From assembly GCA_963833955.1 (NCBI GenBank), contig CAWHZY010000021.1, forward strand, positions 410,292 through 474,291: 64,000 nucleotides of DNA, given 5' to 3'. This DNA comes from Roseiarcus sp963833955 (GTDB lineage Bacteria; Pseudomonadota; Alphaproteobacteria; Rhizobiales; Beijerinckiaceae). Positions 1 through 9,358 of this stretch are shown here, piece by piece. The notes under the pieces are model-generated. The model was not told the DNA's origin. It saw only the letters and a program-made list of their open reading frames with translations, and made no database searches. The translations under genes were made by a program, and so were the position numbers. How positions within the stretch are numbered: the stretch's first letter is position 1; each line of letters opens with the position of its first letter.

Positions 1-686
1 ATCCGCGATAGCGTTTCTCGCGATAAAGCGATTGTGGCGCCGAGACATGGGCGCGCCATGCCAAGCGCGAGGCCAAGGATCGTGGTAGGCAGAAAATGAT
101 CGTGCACAGCCATGGCGGACATCCGCGACCAGAAGCCGCCGCTCGGCAGACCTCGGTAGAGGCAGGTGACCGCTCCGACGCCGGGCTGCGCCAGCGTGGC
201 CGCCAACGTGCTCAAGTAATGTGAACCAACGGCCACGTCACTGTCGGCGGCGACAATGACGGAATGGCGAACGACCTCAGCCATATTGATGAGGTTGGAG
301 ATCTTGCGATTGCTGCCATGCGTGGCGGCGTTGACGACCAATTCAATGTCTAGCTCTGGATATCGCGCAATCAGCGATCTGAGGACAGGGATCGCGCTAT
401 CGTCCGGATCCTGAACGCCGAAAACGAACTGAATTTTTCCCGGATAATCCTGGTGGAAATAGGTTTCGATATTCTCGGACAGTTGCGTTTCGGCGCCATA
501 GAGCGGCTTCAGGATCGAGACGTCGGGCCATGTTGTCGGAGTGGCGAGCGGGGCCCGTTGGACAAACCTACGCGCGGCCCAGACGGCGCCTAGGGCGCAT
601 AATGAGCCAAAGACGCTGACGGCGATGCAAACGACCGAGAGCCAGGCTGTTGTGAACGCAGCAATCTGTTCGGGACCGTAATTCAT
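1..686 (-). CDS. hpnI: HpnI-like hopanoid-associated glycosyltransferase, partial
   Basis: The first 228 codons of a family-2-type glycosyltransferase; the 3' end lies outside the window. An N-terminal membrane segment (about residues 10-36) precedes the GT core, with SILKPLYG near residue 58, a DSD metal-binding motif (VAADSDV, about residue 150) and the CLGATIALSRE segment near the edge. This combination is typical of ceramide-glucosyltransferase-like proteins, including HpnI, which adds a sugar to bacteriohopanetetrol at the inner membrane. The ATG at 686 is followed directly by the membrane helix. The HpnI assignment over other GT21-like enzymes is inference, because the C-terminal half and the neighbouring hpn genes cannot be seen. 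Confidence 0.8.
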   Translation of the reverse strand, partial: MNYGPEQIAAFTTAWLSVVCIAVSVFGSLCALGAVWAARRFVQRAPLATPTTWPDVSILKPLYGAETQLSENIETYFHQDYPGKIQFVFGVQDPDDSAIPVLRSLIARYPELDIELVVNAATHGSNRKISNLINMAEVVRHSVIVAADSDVAVGSHYLSTLAATLAQPGVGAVTCLYRGLPSGGFWSRMSAMAVHDHFLPTTILGLALGMARPCLGATIALSRETLSR

Positions 687-825
687 CCTTCGATCCAGTT
701 GTCCCCGGCGCGAACCGGGCGAGCGGGCTGGGATTCAAGGCGCCGATTCTTGCCAGAATCGTGTGCGGACCGCGACGACATGGTGACGCTTTGGTTACGG
801 CTTCGTGACGACAGTTGCATGAACC

Positions 826-2175
826 GTGGCGAACCTTGTGCGGGCAGTCTTGCGAATGGGTGGCGGGGGTTGCTCCGGCCTGCTATTTGCGCGCCACCAA
901 GCTGAGGCGGCGGGCCCTGCGTCCCGCGCCCACGCCTCCCACCACTGGAGCTCATGTCGCGCCGTGATAGCCTGGGGAATGAACCGGCTTGCCGGCGCGC
1001 TTTTCGCCGGCGACGAAACGAGGCTCGCGCCGGAGCCGCTGATCGCCGAAGCGGCAAAGGGCGCGCGCCTTGACGCCAAGCCGCTCGCCGACCCTCGCCT
1101 GACCGAGGCGCTAGGAGCCCTCACTTCCAGTCTCCACAAGGAGGCGTCGCTGTCGCCGTTTGGGCGCCTCGCGGCCCGTTGGGACATCGAGCGGATGCTC
1201 TCGACGCTGTTGATCCTCGCCGACACGGAGCGCGAAGATCCCGCGATCCTGACGCGGCCGCTCGCGTCTCCGATCTTCATTAGCGGCCTGCCGCGTAGCG
1301 GCACGACGTTCCTGCATGGCTTGCTTGCGGAGGATCCCCTCAATCGCGCCCCTCGCATCTGGGAGGCAATCTACCCGCGTCCTGAGCATCGCGCTGCCGA
1401 GTTCGGCGCAGGACGCAGGAGGGTCGAGCTGCAACTTAAGATCTTCAACCGGCTCTCGCCGGGAATCAGAAACCTGCATCCGATCGAAGCGGACGCGCCC
1501 GAGGAATGCATTGAAATCACGAGCCAGGTATTCCGCAGCCCGCGCTACGATGACGTCTATCGCGCTCCGTCCTATCGCGCCTGGCTCGACGCATCCGGCT
1601 TTGACGAAGGCTACCAGTTCCTTGCGCGGTTTCTTCGCCATCTTCAGGGGTCGGCCCAACCGCCGCGGCGCTGGATCCTGAAATCGCCCGAACACGTTTT
1701 CTCCCTGGATTCGCTTACCCGCGTTTTTCCTGACGCGATGCTCGTGTTCGTACACCGAGATCCCGGTCATGTGCTCGTCTCAGCCGCCCGGCTGACCGAG
1801 CTTCTGCGCGCGCCCTTCACCACGGCGATTGATCGACGGGAGATCGGCCGCAAGGTAGCCGACTACTGGCAGGATGGGATGCAGCGGATCGTCAAAGTCG
1901 CGGACGATACGTCCTTTCCGCTGCGCTCCCGGCTGCTTCACGTGCAATATCGCTCGCTCGTCTCCGATCCAATTGGGACGATCGCACAGATCTATAGCGC
2001 GTTCGGTCTCGAGTTCTCGCAGGAAGCGCGGGAGGCGATGTCGGCTAAAGTCGCGCGTGCGCCGAACGGCGGCTACGGCGCCAACCGTTACCTGCCCGAG
2101 GAATTCGGAATCGATCCGGAGCGTGAGCGCGATCGCGCCTCCGTCTATATCGAGCGCTTCGGAATCGCGAGCTAG
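826..2175 (+). CDS. Sulfotransferase family protein
   Basis: A PAPS-dependent sulfotransferase. The 5'-phosphosulfate loop reads SGLPRSGTTFLHGLL (about residues 152-166), a RWILKSPEH segment follows, and the 3'-phosphate motif VFVHRDP lies near residue 309, all in the order expected for the Sulfotransf_3 group. Family members transfer sulfate from PAPS to hydroxyl groups of lipids, sugars or small molecules; the acceptor cannot be read from the sequence. No signal peptide is seen, so it is probably cytoplasmic. The given start is GTG at 826. The first 51 residues look unlike the family, and an in-frame ATG at 979 is an equally good candidate. It stands alone and is divergent from the hpnI-like gene. 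Confidence 0.82.
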   Translation: MANLVRAVLRMGGGGCSGLLFARHQAEAAGPASRAHASHHWSSCRAVIAWGMNRLAGALFAGDETRLAPEPLIAEAAKGARLDAKPLADPRLTEALGALTSSLHKEASLSPFGRLAARWDIERMLSTLLILADTEREDPAILTRPLASPIFISGLPRSGTTFLHGLLAEDPLNRAPRIWEAIYPRPEHRAAEFGAGRRRVELQLKIFNRLSPGIRNLHPIEADAPEECIEITSQVFRSPRYDDVYRAPSYRAWLDASGFDEGYQFLARFLRHLQGSAQPPRRWILKSPEHVFSLDSLTRVFPDAMLVFVHRDPGHVLVSAARLTELLRAPFTTAIDRREIGRKVADYWQDGMQRIVKVADDTSFPLRSRLLHVQYRSLVSDPIGTIAQIYSAFGLEFSQEAREAMSAKVARAPNGGYGANRYLPEEFGIDPERERDRASVYIERFGIAS

Positions 2176-2773
2176 CTGTCAGTTTAAGGCAAGGCTGGGC
2201 TTCTCCAGGGCTCGTCTCGACCATGCGGGGCTCTCAGTCTCGCCCCGGGGGCCGCGTCGCACGCGTTTTGCGCGGCGTTACCGCTTCGAGCGTCACGGCA
2301 TTTCCTTTTGACTGACACACCTCCGACAACTGATGCGGCTACGAGAAACACGCTCTCGATGTGATGGCTTGGAAATCCATCACGTCGGCGGAGTTTCAAA
2401 GGCGCTGTTGTGTCGGGTTCGGTCCGCCGTGCTGTAGGCACGATCTCGGCGTCATGGATCACCAGTTTGAGCTAGGTGCGGCTCAATAGCGGGAGCGGTC
2501 ACCTCACTCGAGGCCGCACGGGCCGCTCTCGCTTCTCCATCGGGGGCCGAAAACGCCATTTGGCGAAGCGGAGACGACGCCAGGCATCGAGGAAGCGCTG
2601 GTTGAGGCCATGTTGCGCTCGTGACGATCGCTTCGCTCTCACCAACAAGGTCTTCGTCCTGCCCGTGAATACCCCCGGTGCTGGCGGGCGATCCGGGGCG
2701 AGGCTGCTTTCAATCGGCCAAACCGGTATCGTGCGGCCTCTGGCCATCGATAAGCGCCCAGCCGAGGACTCGT
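2176..2773. other. Intergenic region, no gene recognised
   Basis: About 600 bases between the sulfotransferase and the GH15 gene. Short open frames occur on both strands but their compositions (Arg/Ser/Pro rich) are those of shadow frames in GC-rich DNA. No RNA gene or repeat was recognised. The 3' end contains the GAGG ribosome-binding site for the next gene. Confidence 0.5.
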
Positions 2774-4618
2774 ATGCCGCTTCGAATTGAGGATTACGCC
2801 GTCATCGGGAATTGTGAGACGGCGGCGCTGGTCGGGCGCGACGGCTCGATCGATTGGCTATGCCTGCCGCGTTTCGACAGCGCCGCGTGTTTTTCCGCCC
2901 TCCTCGGCGGCCCTGAGCACGGACGGTGGCTGATCGCGCCGACGCAAAATGACGCAGAGATCACGCGACGCTATCTGAGCAACACTCTAATCCTCGAAAC
3001 GGTTTTCACCACAACCGACGGTTCGGTCTCGCTCACCGATTTCATGTACAGACGCAACGGCTCGTCCGAGTTGGTGCGCATCGTCAGGGGCCTTCAGGGC
3101 GAGGTTCCCATGCGGACCGAACTCGTCGTCCGATTCGACTATGGCTCGATCGTTCCCTGGGTGTCTCAGCAAGAGGACGGGCGGCTTCAATTCGTCGCCG
3201 GCCCGGACAGAGTGCTGCTTCAGACGCCCGTTCCGACGCGCGGCGAGGATATGCGCACGCTCGGTGATTTCACGCTCCGCGAGGGCGAAGAGGCAAGCTT
3301 CGTTCTCAACTGGTCGCCGTCATTTCACGCGGCGCCTCCGCCCCTGTCAGGGGAGGCGCTCGCAGATGCGAACAAACAAGTCCATTCCTTTTGGACCGGC
3401 TGGGCCGCGGCTTTCAAGCCAGCGGACCATTGGGGCGAGGCGGTTCTTCGCTCGCTTCTGACTTTGAAGGCGCTCGCGCACTGGGAAACCGGCGGCATTG
3501 TCGCGGCCGCGACGACCTCCTTGCCCGAACAGCTCGGGGGCCCGCGCAATTGGGACTATCGGTATTGCTGGCTTCGGGACGCGACCTTCACCCTTTATGC
3601 TTTGATCGGGGCGGGCATTCTCGACGAAGCGAAGGCCTGGCACGAATGGCTCCTGCGCGCGGTCGCCGGCTCCCCGGACGACTTGCAGATCCTCTACGGC
3701 GTGGCGGGCGAACGGCGGCTCCAGGAATTCGAGATTCCCTGGCTGCGGGGCTACGAAGGCTCGGCTCCGGTCCGAATCGGCAACGGCGCGGTGGGACAAC
3801 TCCAACTCGACGTCTACGGCGAAGTGCTCGACGCCTTTTACGTCGCGCGCCGCGCCGGTCTCTCGACGAGCGATGCGACCTGGGCGCTGGAATGCTCCCT
3901 CCTTTTGCACCTCGAGAAAATCTGGCGAGAGCCGGACGAAGGCATCTGGGAAGTGCGCGGCGGGCGGCGCCACTTCACGCATTCGAAGGTCATGGCGTGG
4001 GTCGCGTTCGACCGCGCGGTTCGATCCATCGAAGACTTCGGGCTCGAGGGACCGCTCGAGCGCTGGCGAGGAGTCCGCGACGCGATTCATGACGAGGTGT
4101 GCGAGCACGGGTATGACGGAAACGAAAACACGTTCGTCCAGTCTTTCGGCGATGCGACGATGGACGCGAGCCTGCTCCTCATTCCCATCGTCGGCTTTTT
4201 GCCGCCTGACGATCCCCGTGTCCAAGGCACGGTCGCCGCAGTCGAGCGCAAGCTCCTTCGCGAGGGATTCGTGATGCGCTACGACACCGGAACCGCGGTC
4301 GACGGCTTGCCGCCAGGGGAGGGCGCTTTCCTCGCCTGCAGCTTCTGGCTTGTCGACAATTATGTGCTGCTCGGGCGCTACGATGAAGCGCATGCGCTGT
4401 TCGAGCGCCTGCTGGCGTTGCGCAATGACGTCGGGCTTCTGGCGGAGGAATACGATCCGCACAGCAATCGCCAGCTCGGCAACTTTCCTCAGGCTTTCTC
4501 GCATCTCGCGCTCATCAATGCGGCGCATAGCTTGAGCACGTGGGAGGGGGCGGCGCGTCTGCGGTCGGCGAAATCGGAGCCTCCTGCGGCGGAGCCAGCG
4601 GCGAGCGCGCCGGGTTGA
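2774..4618 (+). CDS. Glycoside hydrolase family 15 protein (glucoamylase/trehalase type)
   Basis: A 614-residue cytoplasmic GH15 enzyme that hydrolyses alpha-glucosidic bonds by inversion; bacterial members of this length are usually glucoamylases, trehalases or uncharacterised alpha-glycosidases. The N-terminal beta domain starts with IEDYAVIGNCETAALVGRDG and contains GSIDWLCLPRFDS, a signature of the group. The (alpha/alpha)6 barrel begins around residue 240 and contains NWDYRYCWLRDATF, then GIWEVRGG with the probable catalytic acid Glu, and LLAEEYDP followed by GNFPQAFSH with the catalytic base region. The start at 2774 has GAGG a few bases upstream and gives the normal family N-terminus. 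It stands alone, so substrate choice is open. Confidence 0.88.
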   Translation: MPLRIEDYAVIGNCETAALVGRDGSIDWLCLPRFDSAACFSALLGGPEHGRWLIAPTQNDAEITRRYLSNTLILETVFTTTDGSVSLTDFMYRRNGSSELVRIVRGLQGEVPMRTELVVRFDYGSIVPWVSQQEDGRLQFVAGPDRVLLQTPVPTRGEDMRTLGDFTLREGEEASFVLNWSPSFHAAPPPLSGEALADANKQVHSFWTGWAAAFKPADHWGEAVLRSLLTLKALAHWETGGIVAAATTSLPEQLGGPRNWDYRYCWLRDATFTLYALIGAGILDEAKAWHEWLLRAVAGSPDDLQILYGVAGERRLQEFEIPWLRGYEGSAPVRIGNGAVGQLQLDVYGEVLDAFYVARRAGLSTSDATWALECSLLLHLEKIWREPDEGIWEVRGGRRHFTHSKVMAWVAFDRAVRSIEDFGLEGPLERWRGVRDAIHDEVCEHGYDGNENTFVQSFGDATMDASLLLIPIVGFLPPDDPRVQGTVAAVERKLLREGFVMRYDTGTAVDGLPPGEGAFLACSFWLVDNYVLLGRYDEAHALFERLLALRNDVGLLAEEYDPHSNRQLGNFPQAFSHLALINAAHSLSTWEGAARLRSAKSEPPAAEPAASAPG

Positions 4619-4637
4619 CGGCGGCCGAGCCCTTGTT

Positions 4638-4760
4638 GAACCCTCATGGCGACGCGGCGATCCAGGAGTCGAGAGACGGCCTTCGTTCGTTCCGCTGAAT
4701 TGCTGCCCCCGGGTCCCCGAGCCCGGGGGTCGCAACGACGATCGCGGGTCGACCCAAAGC
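4638..4760. repeat. Dispersed intergenic repeat, family 1, copy A
   Basis: The core GCGACGCGGCGATCCAGGAG recurs at 19975-19994 in the same setting, again followed by a palindromic GC block and a GGTCGCAA or GGCTCGCAA end. The GC-rich inverted repeat at about 4705-4730 can fold strongly. Repeats of this style are common between genes in alphaproteobacteria. The rest of the gap up to 4967 holds nothing else recognisable apart from the GGAGGAAGG ribosome-binding site of the next gene. Confidence 0.6.
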
Positions 4761-4967
4761 AATTTGTTCGAGGCCAAGAAACTGCGTGCGCGACTGAGAT
4801 CTTCGGTTTATTTACCTCCAACTTGTAACTGCAAGGTGGAGCTGCGGAACGGCGTCGCCTCAACTGACCTAATCCTTGAGGAGCGAGGCGCCTCAGGACG
4901 AGGTGGTTGGCAGTTACTTCAACAGCGGGCCGGGGGCGGTCGATGGAATTCAGCGGAGGAAGGTCTC

Positions 4968-5981
4968 ATGGACGACCTCGCCTATGGCAAACGGAACAAG
5001 CGAGGCGACTGGACGCCGAGCGCCTTCCTCACGATCGCTCCCGTCTTCGTGCTGCCGCCTAAACCTCTCGCTTTTCTCAAATGGCTGCCTGGATATTTTC
5101 TGCCGTGGAACTTGCTGTTTGCCGCGTCCGCGGTCGCCTATGCGCTTTTCGTGCTTCCGGACGTCGAAATCATGAAGACCTTCGCCTGGGGCTGGGTTCT
5201 GAGACTCTTTATTGTGAACTGCGTGGCGGTTCTCCTGTTTTATAGCGCCTTCGAATACCGGCTCTATATGTCGCGCGCTCAAGGAAACCGGTTCAAGTAC
5301 CACGCCAAATTTCCCAACGACCAGAAGAACAACGCCTTTCTGTTCCAGAGCCAGAACCTCGAGGGCATCATCCGCGGATTTGGAACTGGCGTGCCGATCT
5401 GGACGGCCTACGAGGTCGGCATCCTCTACGCCTTCGCCAATGGCTACGCGCCCTGGCTCTCCTTCGCCCAGCATCCCTTCTATCTCGGGTGCGTTGCTCT
5501 GCTCGTGCCGATCTTCCACGAGTTCCACTTCTTCTGTATTCACCGGCTGATCCACTGGCCGCCGCTTTATCGCTCCGTTCACAGCGTCCATCACCACTCG
5601 GTCAATCCGTCGCCATGGTCGTCGCTGTCGATGCATCCGGTCGAGCAGCTCCTTTATTTCTCATCCTCGCTCATCCATGTGATCATTCCCTCGAACCCGG
5701 TGCTGGCGATCTATCAATTGCATTACGCAGGCTTCGGCGCGGTCGTCGGCCATATCGGCTTCGACAAGATCGAGACCGGCGCCAAGAGCGCCTTCGACAG
5801 CCATGCCTACGGCCACTACTTGCACCATAAGCATTTCGAGGTGAACTACGGCGACGGGCTCGTGCCTTTGGACAAGCTGTTCGGCACCTGGCACGACGGC
5901 TCGCCCGACGCTGAGGCGCGGATGAACGCGCGCTACGAGAGGCGCAAGGCGCGGCTCAACGCGGTCAAGGCGGCAGGCTGA
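4968..5981 (+). CDS. Sterol desaturase / fatty acid hydroxylase superfamily protein
   Basis: A 337-residue integral membrane di-iron enzyme. Three histidine clusters typical of the family are present: HEFHFFCIHRLIHW, HSVHHHSVNPSPWS and HAYGHYLHHKHFEVNYG. They lie in the second half, after at least three hydrophobic segments (about residues 35-60, 65-90 and 135-165). Family members hydroxylate or desaturate lipids, sterols or carotenoids; the substrate here is unknown. The ATG at 4968 sits seven bases after a clear GGAGGAAGG site, so the longer upstream reading frame is not used. The gene ends at a strong shared terminator facing the PQQ-type dehydrogenase. Confidence 0.85.
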   Translation: MDDLAYGKRNKRGDWTPSAFLTIAPVFVLPPKPLAFLKWLPGYFLPWNLLFAASAVAYALFVLPDVEIMKTFAWGWVLRLFIVNCVAVLLFYSAFEYRLYMSRAQGNRFKYHAKFPNDQKNNAFLFQSQNLEGIIRGFGTGVPIWTAYEVGILYAFANGYAPWLSFAQHPFYLGCVALLVPIFHEFHFFCIHRLIHWPPLYRSVHSVHHHSVNPSPWSSLSMHPVEQLLYFSSSLIHVIIPSNPVLAIYQLHYAGFGAVVGHIGFDKIETGAKSAFDSHAYGHYLHHKHFEVNYGDGLVPLDKLFGTWHDGSPDAEARMNARYERRKARLNAVKAAG

Positions 5982-6006
5982 AGCGTCTGAAGACGAGGCG
6001 CGAATT

Positions 6007-6035
6007 GTCGCCGCGCTCGGCTCCAGCGCGGCGAC
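6007..6035. terminator. Bidirectional terminator hairpin
   Basis: A perfect 11-bp stem (GTCGCCGCGCT / AGCGCGGCGAC) with a 7-base loop lies between the convergent ends of the fatty acid hydroxylase (stop at 5981) and the sugar dehydrogenase (stop at 6061). No long T run follows, so function rests on the position and stem strength. Confidence 0.65.
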
Positions 6036-6060
6036 GGGGTCGCCGACCGCGTCTATAAGG

Positions 6061-7362
6061 TCACGCCCCCGTCACGCGCCAGATCACATTGCCCACGTCG
6101 TCGGCGACCAGGAGCGACCCGTCCGGTCCCAGCGCCACGCCGACCGGCCGCCCGAACGAGGAGCGCTCGTCGGGCGCGAGGAATCCGCTCAGAATTTCGC
6201 GCGACGGCCCGACCGGACGCCCATTCGAGAACGGCACGAAGATAACCTTGTAGCCGCTCAGCGTGCTCCGGTTCCAGGAGCCGTGCTGCCCGATCACCAT
6301 GCCCTCGGGAAACCCCGGGAGAACGCCGGCGGGCAGCCAGCAGAGCCCGAGCGAGGCGGTGTGGCCGCCGAGCGCATAGTCCGGCTGGATTGCGCTCGCG
6401 ACCAACGCCGCATCTTGAGGCACGCGGTCGTCGACCGTCTTGCCCCAATAGCAATAGGGCCAGCCGTAGAAGCCGCCATCGCGAACCGAGGTGAGATAAT
6501 CGGGCGGCGTCTCATCGCCCAGGCCATCGCGCTCGTTGACCACTGTCCAGAGCGCGCCGGTGTGAGGCTCCCAGGCGAGCCCGACGGGATTGCGCAGGCC
6601 GGAGGCAAAGATGCGGCTCTTGCCGCTCGCGAGGTCGAGCTCATGAATGGCGGCGCGGCCCTGTTCCACGACCATGCCCTTATCGGCGATGTTGGTCAGC
6701 GAGCCGACTCCGATATAGAGCCTCGTCTTGTCGGGCGACAAAAGCAGGCTGCGGGTCCAGTGCCCGCCGCCATTGTGCGTGGTCAGCCTGCGACCGGGCT
6801 CGGTGATGCTGTTCGCGCCCGTCGTGTAGGGATAGGCAACCACGCCATCGGTGTTGCCGACGTAGAGCGTATCGGCGAGAAGCGCCATGCCGAATGGCTG
6901 CTTGAGGCCGTCGAGGAACGTGTTCTTCGTCTCGGCGACGCCGTCGCGATCGCTGTCGCGCAAGAGCGTGATGCGGTTCGGGCTGTCGCCGAGCGCCGCC
7001 GCCCGTCTCATCGTCGCGACCATGGCGTAGTCGAACAGGGTGTTGACCGGGTCCGGCGTGGTCAGCGCTTCGGCGACGAGGATGTCGCCATTCGGCAGCA
7101 CGTGGATCCATCGCGGATGCTTGAGGTCGGTCGCAAACGCGTTGACCTTGAGCCCGGGAGCGGGGTTCGGCGCCTGTCCCGGGCTCCAACCCCTGGCGGT
7201 CGGCATCTTGAGCGTCGGGAGGCTGCCCTGCGGCTTGGCGAGTGGAATGGTAGGATTGCCGCCGAAGGCTTGTGTGACCTTTCGGCCATCCTGCCCCCGC
7301 AACACGATCGTTGCAGCGCCGATCTGCTCGACGACACGGGAGAAAATTTCTGAAAACGCCAT
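6061..7362 (-). CDS. PQQ-dependent sugar dehydrogenase (sorbosone dehydrogenase type)
   Basis: A 433-residue beta-propeller protein of the soluble glucose/L-sorbosone dehydrogenase group. Family signatures include PNGDILVAEA, GLKQPFGMAL, GLRNPVGLAWEP and GGFYGWPYCYWG. Such enzymes oxidise sugars or aldoses with PQQ as cofactor, normally in the periplasm. Here the first 35 residues form no hydrophobic signal peptide, which is odd; either the true 5' end is altered or a start was lost. It is the last gene of the minus-strand tetronate cluster, 74 bases after otnC, so it may oxidise a related sugar or polyol. PQQ could come from the pqq operon at the other end of this window. Confidence 0.8.
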   Translation of the reverse strand: MAFSEIFSRVVEQIGAATIVLRGQDGRKVTQAFGGNPTIPLAKPQGSLPTLKMPTARGWSPGQAPNPAPGLKVNAFATDLKHPRWIHVLPNGDILVAEALTTPDPVNTLFDYAMVATMRRAAALGDSPNRITLLRDSDRDGVAETKNTFLDGLKQPFGMALLADTLYVGNTDGVVAYPYTTGANSITEPGRRLTTHNGGGHWTRSLLLSPDKTRLYIGVGSLTNIADKGMVVEQGRAAIHELDLASGKSRIFASGLRNPVGLAWEPHTGALWTVVNERDGLGDETPPDYLTSVRDGGFYGWPYCYWGKTVDDRVPQDAALVASAIQPDYALGGHTASLGLCWLPAGVLPGFPEGMVIGQHGSWNRSTLSGYKVIFVPFSNGRPVGPSREILSGFLAPDERSSFGRPVGVALGPDGSLLVADDVGNVIWRVTGA

Positions 7363-7436
7363 CGTTAGTGCCCTTCGAATATCGCGCGCATCTTAGTACA
7401 GGCTTTTGACGTTTGCGCGCGGAAAGCGTGGGCGCG

Positions 7437-8079
7437 TCAGCGCAGATTGTAGCGTTCGCGCAAGTCGCTCACTTCAGCCGGCGTCAGCGGGCTGATCGAC
7501 TGGCCGCGCAGCATGAGGAAGAGCTTGGCCGTCTCCTCAAGCTCCTCCGTCGCATATTGGGCGTTCTCGAGCGACGTGCCGGCGACAACGGGACCGTGAT
7601 TGGCGAGCAGCACGGCATGGTGCTCGCCGGCGAGGGCGCCGACCGCTTTGGCCAGACTTTCGTCGCCAGGCGGATAATAGGGCGCAAGCGGCAAGCGCCC
7701 GACGCGCATCACGAAATAAGCAGTGAGCGGCGGCAGCGCGTCACGCGGGTCGACGTCGGCGAGCAGGCTCACGGCGACCGAATGGGTCGAATGAAGATGC
7801 ACCACCGCGCGGGCGTCCGGTCGCTGCTCGTACATGCAAAAGTGCAGGAACGCTTCCTTGGTCGGCTTGCCGCCCGAGAGCAAGCGGCCCTCGATGATCG
7901 AACTTCGTCAAGTTCGCCGGATCGAGCTTGCCGAGCGAAGCGTTGGTCGGCGTCATCAGCCAGCCGCCATCGCCCAAGCGAACGCTGATGTTTCCCGTCG
8001 ATCCGAAAGTGAGCCCACGGGAGAAGAGCGAGAGCCCGACCTCGCAGATCTCGTCGCGCGCCCGCGTCTCGTCACCCAT
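7437..8079 (-). pseudogene. otnC: 3-oxo-tetronate 4-phosphate decarboxylase (OtnC-like class II aldolase), frameshifted
   Basis: Two overlapping frames together make one class II aldolase/adducin protein of about 213 residues. The first reads through GLTFGSTGNISVRL and LGKLDPANLTKFD. The second begins at LLSGGKPTKEAFLH and carries the zinc histidines of AVVHLHSTHS and the C-terminal LANHGPVVAG. A single extra base near 7895 separates them. OtnC decarboxylates 3-oxo-tetronate 4-phosphate to dihydroxyacetone phosphate. The assignment over other fuculose-phosphate-aldolase relatives rests on the immediate neighbours otnK (9 bases upstream) and otnI. A true disruption would block the pathway; a sequence error is the simpler explanation. 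Confidence 0.8.
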
Positions 8080-8088
8080 GGACCATCC

Positions 8089-9357
8089 TTATCGCGTCAT
8101 CGTGAGCGCGCGGGTGAAGAAATCGCGGCCGCCGAAATTGCCGGACTTGAGCGCCATCTGCAATTCGCCGCCGTTTCGCCCGACGGTGCGCATGAGCGGC
8201 ACGCCCGGCGCGATTTCCGGCCCCAGGCGGAACGCCGAGACGCCCAGCCGATCGACTGCGGCCCCAGAGGTCTCGCCGCCTGCGACGACGAGCCGGCGCA
8301 CGCCGAAGTCGACAAGTCCGGACGCGATCTCGGCCAGCGCGTGTTCGATCGCGTGGCCGGACTTGTCTCGGCCGTAGCGCGCCTGGAGCGCCGCGACCTG
8401 CTCCGGCGCCTCGCTCGACGCGATCACGACTGGGCCTGACCCGATGCGGTCCTTTGCCCAGTTCAGCGCCCGATCGGTCTCGCCAGCGCCCTTGATCAGC
8501 GCTTCGGAAGAGAGACGCAGCACGGGAATCTCATTCTCGACCGCCGCGATCTGCTCGAGCGTCGCGCGCGAGCACGAGCCCGCGAGGATCGCAGCGCTCC
8601 CGCCTACCGCCTCGAGGGCAGCGGCGTGCGCCGTCCCGGCGCGGCCGCGGGCCAGCGCGCGCGCAAGGCCAAGGCCAAGGCCCGAGGCGCCGACAGAGAA
8701 CGTGCTCTCAGCCGCGGCGTCGCCGAGCGCTTCGAGATCGCGCTCGAAAACAGCGTCGACAATCGCCGAGCCATAGCCTTGCGCCGTGAGCTCGGCGCGG
8801 GCGCGGGAGACCGCTTCGCTTCCCTGTTCGACGGTCATGAGGTCGATGAGTCCGACGGACCCTTTCGACTGCCGCTGCAACACCCGCACAAGATTGGAAT
8901 CGTGCATCGGATTGAGCGGATGGTCCTTGAGCGGGCTCTCGTTCAGGGGCATCAGGCCGACGAACAGATGACCCAGATAGACGGTCCGTCCCGTCTCTGG
9001 AAAGGCCGGCGTCACCAAAGCGCAGCCGCCGCGCGCTTTCGCTCCAAGAGCGTCCGCTACGGGGCCGATGTTGCCGGCGTCGGTCGAGTCGAAAGTGGAG
9101 CAGACCTTGTACATCACATGCCGCGCGCCGCGCGCAGAGAGCCAGTCATAGGCGGCTGTCGCCGCCTCGACGGCTTGGCTCGCCTCGACTGAGCGGATCT
9201 TCAGAGCGACGACAATCGCTTCGGCGTCATCGACCTTCAAGCCGGGCGGGGGTACGCCGATGGTTTGAATGGTCGAGAGGCCATTGCGGTTGAGCGTGTT
9301 AGCGAGATCGGACGCGCCTGTGTAGTCGTCGGCGACGGCGCCCAACAAAAGCGGCAT
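8089..9357 (-). CDS. otnK: 3-oxo-tetronate kinase
   Basis: A 422-residue four-carbon acid sugar kinase (the former DUF1537 family). The N-terminal substrate domain starts MPLLLGAVADDYTGASDLA and contains YKVCSTFDSTDAGNIG and CALVTPAFPETGRTVYLGH. The C-terminal nucleotide-binding part has GGSAAILAGSCSRATL and AGGETSGA. In the pathway described for OtnK/OtnC/OtnI it phosphorylates 3-oxo-tetronate before OtnC decarboxylates it. The ATG at 9357 lies one base downstream of the otnI stop, so the two are probably translated together; the open frame upstream of it runs through otnI. No tetronate dehydrogenase (LtnD or DenD type) is found in the window. Confidence 0.92.
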   Translation of the reverse strand: MPLLLGAVADDYTGASDLANTLNRNGLSTIQTIGVPPPGLKVDDAEAIVVALKIRSVEASQAVEAATAAYDWLSARGARHVMYKVCSTFDSTDAGNIGPVADALGAKARGGCALVTPAFPETGRTVYLGHLFVGLMPLNESPLKDHPLNPMHDSNLVRVLQRQSKGSVGLIDLMTVEQGSEAVSRARAELTAQGYGSAIVDAVFERDLEALGDAAAESTFSVGASGLGLGLARALARGRAGTAHAAALEAVGGSAAILAGSCSRATLEQIAAVENEIPVLRLSSEALIKGAGETDRALNWAKDRIGSGPVVIASSEAPEQVAALQARYGRDKSGHAIEHALAEIASGLVDFGVRRLVVAGGETSGAAVDRLGVSAFRLGPEIAPGVPLMRTVGRNGGELQMALKSGNFGGRDFFTRALTMTR

Positions 9358-9358
9358 G

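Noticed and set aside
3347..4777. Long antisense open frame (476 codons) over the GH15 gene
   Set aside because: Arg/Glu-rich composition without any domain; arises from the high third-position GC of the real gene on the other strand.
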